Shown: positions 25,117 to 34,568, counted from the first letter of the stretch. The stretch is DNA of 64,000 bases from an uncultured Clostridia bacterium (GCA_934271245.1 CAKQQY010000001.1:1-64000); one strand, 5' to 3'. Notes: generated by a model from the letters alone, not told the origin. Numbers and translations are program-made.

Positions 25117-25823
25117 TAGTTTTCCTCCATTTCAAGGAAAACGTCTTCGAGAGAATCGTCGCCTTTAACTTCTTCCATTGTACCCGATTTAATAAGGTCG
25201 CCCTTTTTAATTATCGCAATTTTATCGCATAATTTTTCGGCGACTTCTAAAACGTGTGTAGAAAAAAATATCGCGCAGCCGTTATCGCACGCTTCACGCA
25301 TCATTCCTTTAAGAATATACGCCGCTTTTGGGTCTAACCCTACGAACGGTTCGTCCATTATGATAAACTCTGGCGAATGAATCCAAGCGGCAATTATTGC
25401 AAGTTTTTGTTTCATACCGTGAGAATACGTAGAAATAGGTTTACCCAAATCGTTTTTAATTTCAAACTGTTCAGATAATTTATCGATTTTTTCCTTTCTC
25501 GTATTCGTATCGATACCGAAAACGTCGGAAATAAAGTTCAAAAATTTTATACCCGTCATATATTCGTATAAATCGGGGTTATCGGGAATATAGGCAATTT
25601 TCTTCTTATATTCCACAGGACTTTCCTTTACAGAAACACCATTCAGGGTTATCTTGCCGGCGTCAAAGTCGGACATCCCTACGACACATTTCAAAGTGGT
25701 CGTTTTACCCGCTCCGTTATGACCGATAAAGCCGTATATTTCACCCTTATTTATTTCTAGCGACAAATTGTTTACGGCAACCTTATCTCCGTATTTTTTA
25801 GTCAAATTTTCGATTTTAAACAT
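25116..25823 (-). CDS. ABC transporter ATP-binding protein
   Basis: A 235-aa ATPase subunit. Walker A GHNGAGKTT is at residues 34-42, the Q-loop region is IAYIPDNPDLYEYMTG, the signature is STYSHGMKQKLAI (a variant of LSGGQ, as in many ABC-2 exporters), Walker B is FIIMDEPFVGLDP and the switch histidine is in FFSTHVLE. It serves the permease encoded next to it. AAGGAGAG precedes the ATG. Confidence 0.93.
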   Translation of the reverse strand: MFKIENLTKKYGDKVAVNNLSLEINKGEIYGFIGHNGAGKTTTLKCVVGMSDFDAGKITLNGVSVKESPVEYKKKIAYIPDNPDLYEYMTGIKFLNFISDVFGIDTNTRKEKIDKLSEQFEIKNDLGKPISTYSHGMKQKLAIIAAWIHSPEFIIMDEPFVGLDPKAAYILKGMMREACDNGCAIFFSTHVLEVAEKLCDKIAIIKKGDLIKSGTMEEVKGDDSLEDVFLEMEEN

Positions 25824-25841
25824 AACACTCTCCTTATTCTT

Positions 25842-25871
25842 AGTTTATCATAGATATGCTTTAAGTGTCAA
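25842..25871 (-). promoter_or_regulatory. Promoter of the ABC transporter operon
   Basis: On the minus strand: TTGACA (25866-25871), 18-bp spacer ending in TGA, TAAACT (25842-25847), 18 bases before the start codon. The -10 is of the TG-A-TAnAnT type seen at other promoters here. Confidence 0.75.
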
Positions 25872-25884
25872 CGCAAAACGCATT

Positions 25885-25920
25885 TCAAAAAAAATCGGTT
25901 ACGATAAAATTCGTAACCGA
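25885..25920 (-). terminator. Terminator of pyrG
   Basis: Perfect 10-bp stem TCGGTTACGA/TCGTAACCGA with a 6-nt loop and eight T on the minus strand after the stem. Confidence 0.92.
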
Positions 25921-25929
25921 CGGGTGATT

Positions 25930-27534
25930 TTATTTATTTTTTCTTTTCAACGAATGTTTCACAAGTCCTAAAAACAACGGATGCGGTTTATTCGGGCGGC
26001 TCTTGAATTCGGGGTGAAATTGAACGCCTACGAAAAAGTCGCAAGAAGGATTTTCTATGGTTTCGACTATGTATCCGTCGGGCGAAGTACCGCCTATCGT
26101 TAAGCCTTTTTCCGTAATAATATCTCTGTACTCGTTATTGAATTCATAACGGTGACGATGTCTTTCGAAGATTTCTTCTTTATCGTAACATTCGTAAAGT
26201 TTCGTTCCTTTTTTAACCTTACAGGGATACGCCCCGAGCCTTAAAGTACCGCCTTTATTAACGTTATCGTTCTGGTCGGGCAAAAAGTCTATCACCTTAT
26301 GTTTACTGTAAGAATCGAATTCCCCCGAATCTGCGTCGGTAAGACCGCAAACGTTTCTCGCAAATTCTATAACAGCCGTCTGCATACCTAAACATATGCC
26401 GAGATAAGGAACGTTATTTTCTCTCGCGTATTTAGCGGTGATGATTTTACCTTCGATACCGCGATTTCCGAACCCGCCGGGAACAAGTATTCCGTCGGCG
26501 TTTTTCAATACTTCTTTAACGTTATCTTCCGTAATGGTTTCGCTGTCAACCCACAAAACGTTGACTTTCGCTCCGCTCCAATATCCTGCGTGGCGCAAGG
26601 CTTCCGCAACGGACAGATAAGCGTCGTGTAACGCAACGTATTTACCGACAATCGCGATATTAACTTCCTGATGAAGATTTTTAATTTTATCGACCATGTG
26701 TTCCCATTCGGTCAAATCGGGTTTACCGGCGTCAATGCCGAGCCTTTTACATACGACTTCGGAAAAATTGCTCTTCTCCAGCATTAACGGTGCTTCGTAC
26801 AGAACGGGCAACGTAATGTTTTCGATTACGCATTCTTCCTTTACGTTACAGAAAAGAGATAATTTCTTAAATATGTTTTTTTCGAGCGGTTCGTCGCAAC
26901 GCAAAATTAAAATATCGGGATTGATTCCCATTCCCTGTAATTCTTTTACGGAGTGTTGAGTAGGTTTGCTCTTATGTTCGTCGCTTCCGGAAAGGAACGG
27001 TACGAGCGTAACGTGAATAAACAAACTGTTTTCTCTGCCGACTTCGAGCGAAACCTGCCTTACGGCTTCTATAAACGGCTGGGATTCGATATCGCCAATC
27101 GTTCCGCCGATTTCGGTTATTACTATATCGGCGTCGGTTTCTCTGCCGACTTTATATATAAAATCTTTTATTTCGTTGGTTATGTGAGGAATTATCTGTA
27201 CGGTAGAACCTAAATACTCTCCGCGACGTTCTTTATTTAAAACGTTCCAGAAAACTTTGCCTGTAGTGAGATTGCTGAATTTATTAAGATTTTCGTCTAT
27301 AAATCTTTCATAGTGTCCGAGATCGAGATCGGTTTCGGCGCCGTCTTCGGTGACGTACACTTCGCCGTGTTGGTAAGGGCTCATCGTGCCGGGGTCAACG
27401 TTGATATACGGGTCGAGTTTTTGCGCGGCGACTTTTAATCCCCTTGCTTTAAGCAATCTTCCGAGCGAAGCAGCCGTAATACCTTTTCCTAACCCAGAAA
27501 CAACCCCGCCTGTAACGAATATGTATTTCTTCAT
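25930..27534 (-). CDS. pyrG: CTP synthase
   Basis: Makes CTP from UTP with ATP and glutamine-derived ammonia. The 534-aa length is normal. The N-terminal synthase domain starts KYIFVTGGVVSGLGKG; the C-terminal glutaminase has the nucleophile cysteine in GICLGMQ near residue 380 and the histidine-glutamate pair in GVQFHPEF near 515. It lies 9 bp downstream of the ANTAR gene, so it is probably read from the glnA promoter and linked to nitrogen supply; AGGAGA precedes the ATG. Confidence 0.97.
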   Translation of the reverse strand: MKKYIFVTGGVVSGLGKGITAASLGRLLKARGLKVAAQKLDPYINVDPGTMSPYQHGEVYVTEDGAETDLDLGHYERFIDENLNKFSNLTTGKVFWNVLNKERRGEYLGSTVQIIPHITNEIKDFIYKVGRETDADIVITEIGGTIGDIESQPFIEAVRQVSLEVGRENSLFIHVTLVPFLSGSDEHKSKPTQHSVKELQGMGINPDILILRCDEPLEKNIFKKLSLFCNVKEECVIENITLPVLYEAPLMLEKSNFSEVVCKRLGIDAGKPDLTEWEHMVDKIKNLHQEVNIAIVGKYVALHDAYLSVAEALRHAGYWSGAKVNVLWVDSETITEDNVKEVLKNADGILVPGGFGNRGIEGKIITAKYARENNVPYLGICLGMQTAVIEFARNVCGLTDADSGEFDSYSKHKVIDFLPDQNDNVNKGGTLRLGAYPCKVKKGTKLYECYDKEEIFERHRHRYEFNNEYRDIITEKGLTIGGTSPDGYIVETIENPSCDFFVGVQFHPEFKSRPNKPHPLFLGLVKHSLKRKNK

Positions 27535-27543
27535 AGCAATCTC

Positions 27544-28122
27544 CTAATTATTATATGTTTTTATTATATCGTAAGCAATAACCGATCTCTTAACACACCT
27601 GTCCATCGCTTGTTTTTCTATATATTTATGGGCTTCTTCTTCGGTAAAAGAAAGTTTCGTTATAAGCAGAAGTTTCGCTCTGCTTATAAGTTTTATCTCT
27701 TCCATTTTTTCTTTTAACGATTCCGTTTTTCTCGCCGTGTTTTTCAATCTTTCTCTTACCGCAAACGCCAACGAAACACCTTGCGTAAACATCTGGGAAG
27801 ATATGGGTTTCGAAAGGCAAAGCACGCCTATTTTACCCATCGAGAACGATACCTGATCGAATATTTCCGATTTAACGAGCAATATAACCCCCGCGCAAGT
27901 ATCTTTTACGACATTTTCTGCAAGTTCGTCGCCGAACTGATCTTTAAGCGGCGCGTTTATAATAACAACGTCATATTCTTTTTCGTTTAACAGTTTCTGC
28001 GCGTCCGCGCCGGAAAAAACCGTTTCGGTTAAACAAGACGAATCGATATTTCTTTCAAAAAAATCGAAGCATTTGTCCGACGACGAAACTATTAAAACTC
28101 TTTTGCCGTAATAACTCGTCAT
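27544..28122 (-). CDS. ANTAR-domain RNA-binding regulator with pseudo-receiver
   Basis: A 192-aa antiterminator-type regulator. Residues 6-125 form a receiver-like domain, but the phosphate-accepting aspartate is replaced by asparagine (N56 in VVIINAPL) and the acidic pair near the N-terminus is missing, so it is not a normal phosphorylated receiver. Residues about 136-188 are the ANTAR domain (LISRAKLLLITKLSFTEEEAHKYI, then QAMDRCVKRSVIAYDII). ANTAR proteins bind RNA hairpins with six-base loops and prevent termination. It overlaps glnA by 4 bases (ATGA); its target is likely the glnA leader. Confidence 0.9.
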   Translation of the reverse strand: MTSYYGKRVLIVSSSDKCFDFFERNIDSSCLTETVFSGADAQKLLNEKEYDVVIINAPLKDQFGDELAENVVKDTCAGVILLVKSEIFDQVSFSMGKIGVLCLSKPISSQMFTQGVSLAFAVRERLKNTARKTESLKEKMEEIKLISRAKLLLITKLSFTEEEAHKYIEKQAMDRCVKRSVIAYDIIKTYNN

Positions 28123-29282
28123 AATCCGAAACTTTTTAAAACTCTTCCGGATAAAACGCTTTTTATAAACTTGCTTTTTCCGGCAACTTTTCGCGCCTGA
28201 TCCAAATTATTCGGTAAGCACGACTTTTTGATTTTGTTAAGTTTAAGATTATTTTCCACTCCGTAAACACCGGCGTAAATCACGAGAGCGTATACGAGAT
28301 AAATATTTGCCGACGCGTCGGGAGAACGAAGTTCAAATCTCTTTTCACCGTCGGTAGATGGAATTCTTATTAAAGCGTTACGATTTTCGCTACCGCAGAA
28401 AATTTCTTTCGGCGCTTTCATTTCCCCAAGTCTTTCATAAGAATTCTCGGTCGGATTAAAAAAATAAGTCATCTCATCCGTCTTTTCCAAAACGCCCGCA
28501 ACGAAAGATTCAAAAACGTCTTTCCCGTCGGCAGTTTTAACGGACACGTTGACGTGCATACCGCTTCCGCTTTGATTTTTAAACGGTTTCGGACTGAAAT
28601 CTGCCCATAATCCGTTTTTATACGCCACGTTTTCTGCAGCGTTCTTAAACACAACGGCATGGTCGGCAGAAGATATCGGGTCGGAATATTTGAAATCTAT
28701 CTCGTTTTGCCCCGGACCCTCTTCGTGATGAGAACGCTCGGGGTTTAACCCCATTTCTTCTATGGTAAGACATATTTCGCGACGAACGTTTTCGCATTTA
28801 TCTTCGGGAGAAACGTCCATATACGCCGCAGAATCGTAAGGTTCGTTCGTTCTGTTGCCGTTTTCGTCAAGTTTAAAAAGGTAAAATTCGAATTCCGAGC
28901 CAAAATTACAAGATATTCCCTTTTTTTCTGCAAATCTGACCGCGTCCTTTAATACTTTTCGCATATCAAGTTCGTATGCGGAACCGTCGGCATGTTTTAT
29001 GTCGCAGAAAAGCCTTAAAACTTTCCCCCGCGACGGATTCCACGGTATTAAAGTCGCCGTAGAAGTATCCGGAAAAAGGAACAAGTCCGATTTATCCGGG
29101 CTTTCAAAATTTCTGATAGCAGAACCGTCGAAAGATACTCCTTTAACGTACGTCTTTTCTGCTTCCGAAGCCATAACGGACATATTTTTAAGTTTGCCCT
29201 GCAAATCGCAAAAAGACAATCTTAAAAATTTAACGTCTTCATCTTTAATATAATCGTTTATATCATTAAATGATTGCGTCAT
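28119..29282 (-). CDS. glnA: Short type I glutamine synthetase
   Basis: Makes glutamine from glutamate, ammonia and ATP. Conserved parts are present: FDGSAIRNFESPDKSDL, GSEFEFYLFKLD (metal ligands), EEGPGQNEIDFKY, NQSGSGMHVNVS, FNPTENSYERL and the phosphate-binding arginines in NRNALIRIP and KRFELRSPD. At 387 aa it is about 55 residues shorter than a usual GSI-alpha; the loss is mostly at the C-terminus, which ends after an RKVAGKSKFIKSVL helix. That region normally helps hold the two hexamer rings together. It is read with the ANTAR gene and probably pyrG from a strong promoter behind an ANTAR-type leader. Confidence 0.93.
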   Translation of the reverse strand: MTQSFNDINDYIKDEDVKFLRLSFCDLQGKLKNMSVMASEAEKTYVKGVSFDGSAIRNFESPDKSDLFLFPDTSTATLIPWNPSRGKVLRLFCDIKHADGSAYELDMRKVLKDAVRFAEKKGISCNFGSEFEFYLFKLDENGNRTNEPYDSAAYMDVSPEDKCENVRREICLTIEEMGLNPERSHHEEGPGQNEIDFKYSDPISSADHAVVFKNAAENVAYKNGLWADFSPKPFKNQSGSGMHVNVSVKTADGKDVFESFVAGVLEKTDEMTYFFNPTENSYERLGEMKAPKEIFCGSENRNALIRIPSTDGEKRFELRSPDASANIYLVYALVIYAGVYGVENNLKLNKIKKSCLPNNLDQARKVAGKSKFIKSVLSGRVLKSFGL

Positions 29283-29376
29283 AGTTTCTCCCCCGTCAAG
29301 AATTTATAGTTTTTCGTACGTTTCTTAAATGGCGTTAAAATGAAAAAAGAGCGAAGAAGACCCTTAAAAACGCATT

Positions 29377-29395
29377 AAAGACCCCGTTGCCCTTT
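29377..29395 (-). promoter_or_regulatory. ANTAR-target-like hairpin in the glnA leader
   Basis: Read as minus-strand RNA: stem AAAGGGC/GUCUUU (six pairs, two of them G-U) closing a six-base loop AACGGG. The loop has A at position 1 and G at position 4, the known ANTAR recognition pattern. The same 5' arm can instead pair with GCUCUUUUUU about 50 bases on (plus-strand 29345-29354), so the two folds exclude each other. The hairpin begins about 6 bases after the expected transcription start. Confidence 0.65.
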
Positions 29396-29407
29396 TTTTA
29401 CTTTCGA

Positions 29408-29437
29408 ATTATATCACCGAAAAAAATGTTATGTCAA
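29408..29437 (-). promoter_or_regulatory. Promoter of glnA
   Basis: On the minus strand: TTGACA (29432-29437), 18-bp spacer ending TGA, TATAAT (29408-29413). Both hexamers are perfect, with an extended -10. It lies about 125 bases before the glnA start, leaving a leader of about 120 nt. The spacer 29438-29588 shows nothing else. Confidence 0.88.
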
Positions 29438-29588
29438 TGATTTTTTAAAAACTTTTTTACGTTAAACAATTATTTTTTATAAATAAAGAAAAAACGATTT
29501 TTGTTTATACGAGAGATAATTAAATTTCTGTTTTTTTAAGCGAATAAAAACGATAGCAAATAAGAAAAGCCACCGTTTTAAATTATAT

Positions 29589-29618
29589 CTGCCGCTTATC
29601 GGATTCGATAAGCGGCAG
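29589..29618 (-). terminator. Terminator of the 1646-aa lipoprotein gene
   Basis: Perfect 13-bp stem CTGCCGCTTATCG/CGATAAGCGGCAG with a 4-nt loop, ten bases past the stop. The T tract after it on the minus strand is weak (ATATAATTT). Confidence 0.75.
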
Positions 29619-29627
29619 GTTTGCCGA

Positions 29628-32600
29628 TCAATCGTTTATTTCCGTAAATTCCGAAATAACGGTTTTGTCGTTTGAAAGTTTGAACGAATACCTTTTACTG
29701 CCTGTTTTAATAACGTAAACGTCGGTATCCGCGTCGTAAGTAGTTTCGGAAACGAGATAAACTTTATCTTTGATAGTCAAAAGAACCACGTTACCGTCGC
29801 CGTCCGCTTCGAAGAATATTTCTCCGTCTACCGTGTACGCAACGGTCATTACGCATTCTGTGACGGCAACCGATTTATAACTTACAAGAATATTCTTGTT
29901 TTCGCCTATTTCCGTATCGGAATTAAGAGTATACGCTATATCGTAGAAAATCGAAGAAGTAACTTTTCCGTCCGTTAACGTTCTGGAAATAAATCTTATA
30001 GTGTTTCTATCGCTCGATATAATCGCGCCGCTGTACGGAATTTCGGTTTCTCCTTTATAAAGTTTGATATTACGAATCGAACCGGCGGAAACATTCTCGT
30101 TATCCGATACGATTACACGTTCGGTTTCAACCTTATATCCGTTTTCATCGCTTAATGTTTCAGTTCTCGAGAGATAATAAACGTAATAACCGAAAGTATT
30201 TCTGTATGCGGAATGTTTCCTAAATCCGAATACTAAATTGTAATTATAACCGTCCTGACCTTTGAAACGAATCAGATATAAGGACTGCTCGGAATCGTAT
30301 TCAAAGGACACGTTTCCGACAGTAAGAATATTCCCTAACGAATCATAGAATCCCGATCCTTCGCCGAATTCCGCAGAAACGTAACTCGATTCCACTTCGC
30401 CGTTAACGTCGTAAACGTAATTTACCGAAATGGTTCCGACGTTATTTTTATAATTAGCCGCATATCTGGCGCCGTAATTCACGTAAACCTTATAATAGTT
30501 ATCGAGATATTTATAAGCCATTGCCGAAACGACGCCTTTCATTGCGGTTATCTTATAGGTACTTAAGCTCGATCCGTTACTTTCGCCTTTATACGAAATT
30601 TCTATATCGAAAACGTAAGTTCCCACAATAAGGTACAAGCGTGTATCGCCGTTTTCGTCTATTACTCTTCTTACTACCGCGCTGTAATTTTTGCCGCAGA
30701 TTCTTACTGCGCCTGACACGCTGAATTCCGCGTTTCCGTTCGGAGCGAACGTAATCGCTTCGAGCGGATATTTGGAAGCAGAACCCGAAACCAAGGTTAC
30801 GGGATAATCGTCTTTACCTTCTTCCAAACGATTGAATTTTATTGCCCAACCGCTGTTCTCATAATATTGATTGTTGTTATAAGTAATCGTTTTTTCGAAT
30901 TTACCGAAATTCTCGACCTTAAAACCATACTTTCCTACGGATCCGCCGTTTTCGTCTTTTCTGTAAACCGTTACGTTACCGTTCCTGTCAACGTCATAAT
31001 AACAGTACTCCGTACCGTTAAATATCGCAAAACCGCTTTGTGAGAACAATATCGAATCTAATTTTTCGGTATAATAGGCTTTTTCGCTGAACTTAACCGG
31101 ATTAGCCCACCCTTCGCTCGTGTTGTATCTGTAAATACACGAATTGCTTTCGTCTTCGTCCTGATAATAGAGCAAATTTTCCGTAATAAGAACGTATTTA
31201 CCGATTCGTTTATTACCGTCGCTATCGATTTTAATCGCGCCGCCGGCATTATCGAGAATCAAAATCGACCAGTCTTCGGTATTTACGAAAGTACGTTTTA
31301 TCTCTTCGTGAAGAATTATAAGTTCACCATAGGTCGTTTCGTTATAAAGGTATTTGTTATCTCCTAATGCAAATCCTCCTTTTATATCGGTATTGCCGTT
31401 CTTAATCGTAAACGTTATATTCCTGTTATTTCTGGAATAAGTACCTTCCCCGACATAATTGCGAGAGCCGTCCGCGTTCAATGTAAACGATTTTATAACG
31501 GAATAACCGTCAAGTTCATAAAACATTTCATAAGACGAGAATCCGTTATCGGTATTTAAGTAAACGCCGTATTCGTCGCCTTTAATCGTAAAGTTATTAC
31601 CGATAAAATCAAAGAAGCGAGTAATTCCGTCAACGTCCATTTTTACGCAGTTTTCGTTTTCTCTGAAGTATCTGCCGCCGTAAACTTTATTATCGGCGTC
31701 TGTAAACTGAGCGTAATAACCGAAACCGTCGAGAATAAGCGTTCCATTTACCGCGTGGTACGTATTGTCTTCGATGTTTTCCGAAACGGCGAAAAGGTTA
31801 TCGGTATTTGTAGAAAGTCTGATATATTCAACAACAAAACTGCCGTCGTTCGAAGTAAATCTATAAATTTCTGCGCCGAATTCCGTTGTCCTTGTTGTTT
31901 CGGCAAACGTACCTTTTATTTCTCCGTTTGCTTTGGAACAATATACACCCGTACCGTTTCCTTCGACGACGATATATTCGTTCTCGTCTATTTTGCCGTC
32001 GGAATTATATCTCAATGCGCGATAAGGTTCGTTAACCAGTTTGATGAACGATTTATCGTCTTTTAATTCAAAAATAGTTCTTTCGGAATTGTTCGTTCCC
32101 GTGTAAAGAGTTAAAATACCGTTTTTTACAGTTACGGTTCCGTACACGTATTTGCTTTCCGTAGCATACACCACAAGATCGGATATAACAGTAAGCGTTT
32201 CCTTCTCGTCTTCCGAATAGTACTTTTCACCGAGTTCAACAATATCGGTGTTTGTAGAATAATTATACCAGTAAGAAACGTTAACGGAAACCGACCCTAT
32301 TGCTGCCGTACCGAAATATACTTCGGCGGTCTGGACCTTTGCTACATCAAACGGTATAACCGCTACGTTCTTTAGCGTATCCGATGCCGCAAATTTCTCT
32401 GCGCTATATACGGTTCTTCCGGTTTTTTGGTCGTAAGTATAGTTTCCGCTTGAAACGAAAACGTATTTCCCCGAATCGGTATAACCGTATAACGAAGCCT
32501 TGCCTGTTTCACCGTCGTCAATAACGATAAGCGGAGCGTAAAGCGCGCCGTTTTCGCTTTTATAATAATACTCTTTATATCTTTTACCTTTAACTATTAA

Positions 32601-34568
32601 ATCGTATTCGATTTTACTTTCCGCGGAATCTCCGTCTTCGCCTACAATTCCGCCGGTAGAATCGTCTTCTTTTTGTTTAAGAAGGAATTTGTAAGTCTGA
32701 TCACCCGACAAAATAGTTACTATTACGCCGCCAAATACCGATGTTTCGGTTTCATAGTACCCGTTAACGGTTGTCGTTCCGTTGTTATATTCCGCTTTGC
32801 ACACACCGTCAAGTTTAAGCGTTGCGCCCGTTTCGTCGGTAAACGTATTATCGAGATTGCCGTTATAGAACATATAGCACTTTGTCGTGCCGATTTCAAG
32901 CATTTCAACAATTCCGACAACGTTTTCGTCAACGTCAGTCAGCGTAATTCTGTTATTTTCAAGCGAGCAATAATAATAATCGATTTTTGAAATACCGTTT
33001 ATAACCTGCGAATACGCTACGGTTCCGAAACCAGAGAAAGTCAGCGTATAATAACCGTCTTTATAACTGTATAAATTTCCGTCCTTTAAAAGTCCCCTGA
33101 ACAGTTTTCCTATCTTATATTCTTCTTCGTTTCTTACTCTGAATACAGACACCTGCTCGGTTACGCCCGTTTCTGCGTTTTCTTCGTCGATTTCGTCAAA
33201 AATCATAACGAGCGTTTTACCTTGAAGGGATCCCGATTCGAAAGTCGCCACGTATTGTCCGTTATCGTTAAGATAATATTTACCGTAAGAAGAATCGTTT
33301 CCGTCTTTGTATTCGATTCCGTTGTACTCGTCAAAAAGCAGCATAACGCTTTCGCTTCTGCCGTCTTTAACGGAATACAAATATCTCGCTTTTTCCGAAC
33401 GACGCATAACTTTATATGCGAAAGAACCGTCTTCATTTATATTTCCGCTCAAAATAATGTCTTCGTTTTCAAGCTCAAAGAAGAACTCGTTCAATTCGGA
33501 AGAGTAATATCCCTTGAAATATATTCCGCCGCGCGACAAATAAATTGTTTCCGGTTCATCGTCGAAAATATAAATATAATCGTCGCTATTGAAAACGTCG
33601 TGATACCCTTTTTGCCAGACGGCGGTATAAAAGTTATCGTTTTTTACCGTTATTTCATCGGACAGAACAACGTTATCGTCATTAAATACGTTCCTTCCCG
33701 CCGTATACACGGTGCTGTCCGTGCCGTCCTTCCAGCCTATCAACCAATACCCCTCTCTTGAAAACATATCGGAAGAAAGAGTGATCTTTTCACCGTATTT
33801 ATGCTCGGAAGTATTTACTATTTCTCCGCTTTCAACGCCCGAACGGAAAGAAATAAGCATACGTTTCCTTTCGAAATAACGTCTGAATAAGTTTTCGCCC
33901 GAATTTTCGGAAATGGTTCTCGTCGTTACGGAATTTTCGTTATCGATTTCATTGAAACCTTCGTATTCGTCAGATAAAGTAAGACTCTCGCCGATAAACG
34001 CATAATCGGTAATCGTTTCTTTTTCGTAATCGTCGGAATCCACTTTTTGCTTAAAAATTTCAACCGTATATTCCGCTTTATATTTTGCTTTAAGAGTTAA
34101 ATCGGCAGAAGGCATAACTGTTTTGTCAGTTATCATTTTCGAACCGTTAAACCATGCGCCGAATATAACGTTTTCTTTTACCGGCGTTTTATCTTTTAAG
34201 AATTCAGACATGTTTTCGCCCGCTTTTAACGAGAAAGTTTTTTCGGCAAGCACTCCGTTATCCGTATCGAGCGTAAGAGTATATAATTTCGCCCATTTCG
34301 CATAAAACACGGTATCTGCGTTAGTGGTAATCTTTTCTACCGCTTCGCCGGAAAACTTTTCATCGGTATACCAACCTTCGAAAGAATATCCTTCTCTTTC
34401 GGGGATCGGAAGAACACACTCTTCGCCTTCCGACACGGTAATCGATTGTATCGTTACATCACAGTCAGTATTAAAACTTAACTCGTATTTTGCTTTACAT
34501 GCGGTAAGCCCCGTAATCAAAAACAGACCGAGTAATACAATTGCCGCCACTTTCGCGATTTTCTTCAT
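29628..34568 (-). CDS. Large lipoprotein with InlB B-repeats and unclassified beta repeats
   Basis: A 1646-aa protein with a lipoprotein signal: hydrophobic helix, then LTAC with the lipid-attached C24. About residues 26-320 hold three or four InlB-type B-repeats (pattern GYSFEGWYTDEKFS...AKW; REGYWLIGWKDG...TAVW). The remaining 1300 residues are rich in Y, G, N, D and T and repeat a loose beta unit (G-x-Y, then LxxDG, then GxYxxxxxxI) that I cannot match to a named family. No sortase motif or membrane helix at the C-terminus, so it should be anchored by lipid at the outer face of the membrane. Function unknown; surface binding is a guess. AAAAGGAG precedes the ATG. Confidence 0.8.
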   Translation of the reverse strand: MKKIAKVAAIVLLGLFLITGLTACKAKYELSFNTDCDVTIQSITVSEGEECVLPIPEREGYSFEGWYTDEKFSGEAVEKITTNADTVFYAKWAKLYTLTLDTDNGVLAEKTFSLKAGENMSEFLKDKTPVKENVIFGAWFNGSKMITDKTVMPSADLTLKAKYKAEYTVEIFKQKVDSDDYEKETITDYAFIGESLTLSDEYEGFNEIDNENSVTTRTISENSGENLFRRYFERKRMLISFRSGVESGEIVNTSEHKYGEKITLSSDMFSREGYWLIGWKDGTDSTVYTAGRNVFNDDNVVLSDEITVKNDNFYTAVWQKGYHDVFNSDDYIYIFDDEPETIYLSRGGIYFKGYYSSELNEFFFELENEDIILSGNINEDGSFAYKVMRRSEKARYLYSVKDGRSESVMLLFDEYNGIEYKDGNDSSYGKYYLNDNGQYVATFESGSLQGKTLVMIFDEIDEENAETGVTEQVSVFRVRNEEEYKIGKLFRGLLKDGNLYSYKDGYYTLTFSGFGTVAYSQVINGISKIDYYYCSLENNRITLTDVDENVVGIVEMLEIGTTKCYMFYNGNLDNTFTDETGATLKLDGVCKAEYNNGTTTVNGYYETETSVFGGVIVTILSGDQTYKFLLKQKEDDSTGGIVGEDGDSAESKIEYDLIVKGKRYKEYYYKSENGALYAPLIVIDDGETGKASLYGYTDSGKYVFVSSGNYTYDQKTGRTVYSAEKFAASDTLKNVAVIPFDVAKVQTAEVYFGTAAIGSVSVNVSYWYNYSTNTDIVELGEKYYSEDEKETLTVISDLVVYATESKYVYGTVTVKNGILTLYTGTNNSERTIFELKDDKSFIKLVNEPYRALRYNSDGKIDENEYIVVEGNGTGVYCSKANGEIKGTFAETTRTTEFGAEIYRFTSNDGSFVVEYIRLSTNTDNLFAVSENIEDNTYHAVNGTLILDGFGYYAQFTDADNKVYGGRYFRENENCVKMDVDGITRFFDFIGNNFTIKGDEYGVYLNTDNGFSSYEMFYELDGYSVIKSFTLNADGSRNYVGEGTYSRNNRNITFTIKNGNTDIKGGFALGDNKYLYNETTYGELIILHEEIKRTFVNTEDWSILILDNAGGAIKIDSDGNKRIGKYVLITENLLYYQDEDESNSCIYRYNTSEGWANPVKFSEKAYYTEKLDSILFSQSGFAIFNGTEYCYYDVDRNGNVTVYRKDENGGSVGKYGFKVENFGKFEKTITYNNNQYYENSGWAIKFNRLEEGKDDYPVTLVSGSASKYPLEAITFAPNGNAEFSVSGAVRICGKNYSAVVRRVIDENGDTRLYLIVGTYVFDIEISYKGESNGSSLSTYKITAMKGVVSAMAYKYLDNYYKVYVNYGARYAANYKNNVGTISVNYVYDVNGEVESSYVSAEFGEGSGFYDSLGNILTVGNVSFEYDSEQSLYLIRFKGQDGYNYNLVFGFRKHSAYRNTFGYYVYYLSRTETLSDENGYKVETERVIVSDNENVSAGSIRNIKLYKGETEIPYSGAIISSDRNTIRFISRTLTDGKVTSSIFYDIAYTLNSDTEIGENKNILVSYKSVAVTECVMTVAYTVDGEIFFEADGDGNVVLLTIKDKVYLVSETTYDADTDVYVIKTGSKRYSFKLSNDKTVISEFTEIND

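Noticed and set aside
27626..27820. Small minus-strand frame of 64 aa inside the ANTAR gene
   Set aside because: Out of frame with a secure gene on the same strand and lacks its own ribosome-binding site.
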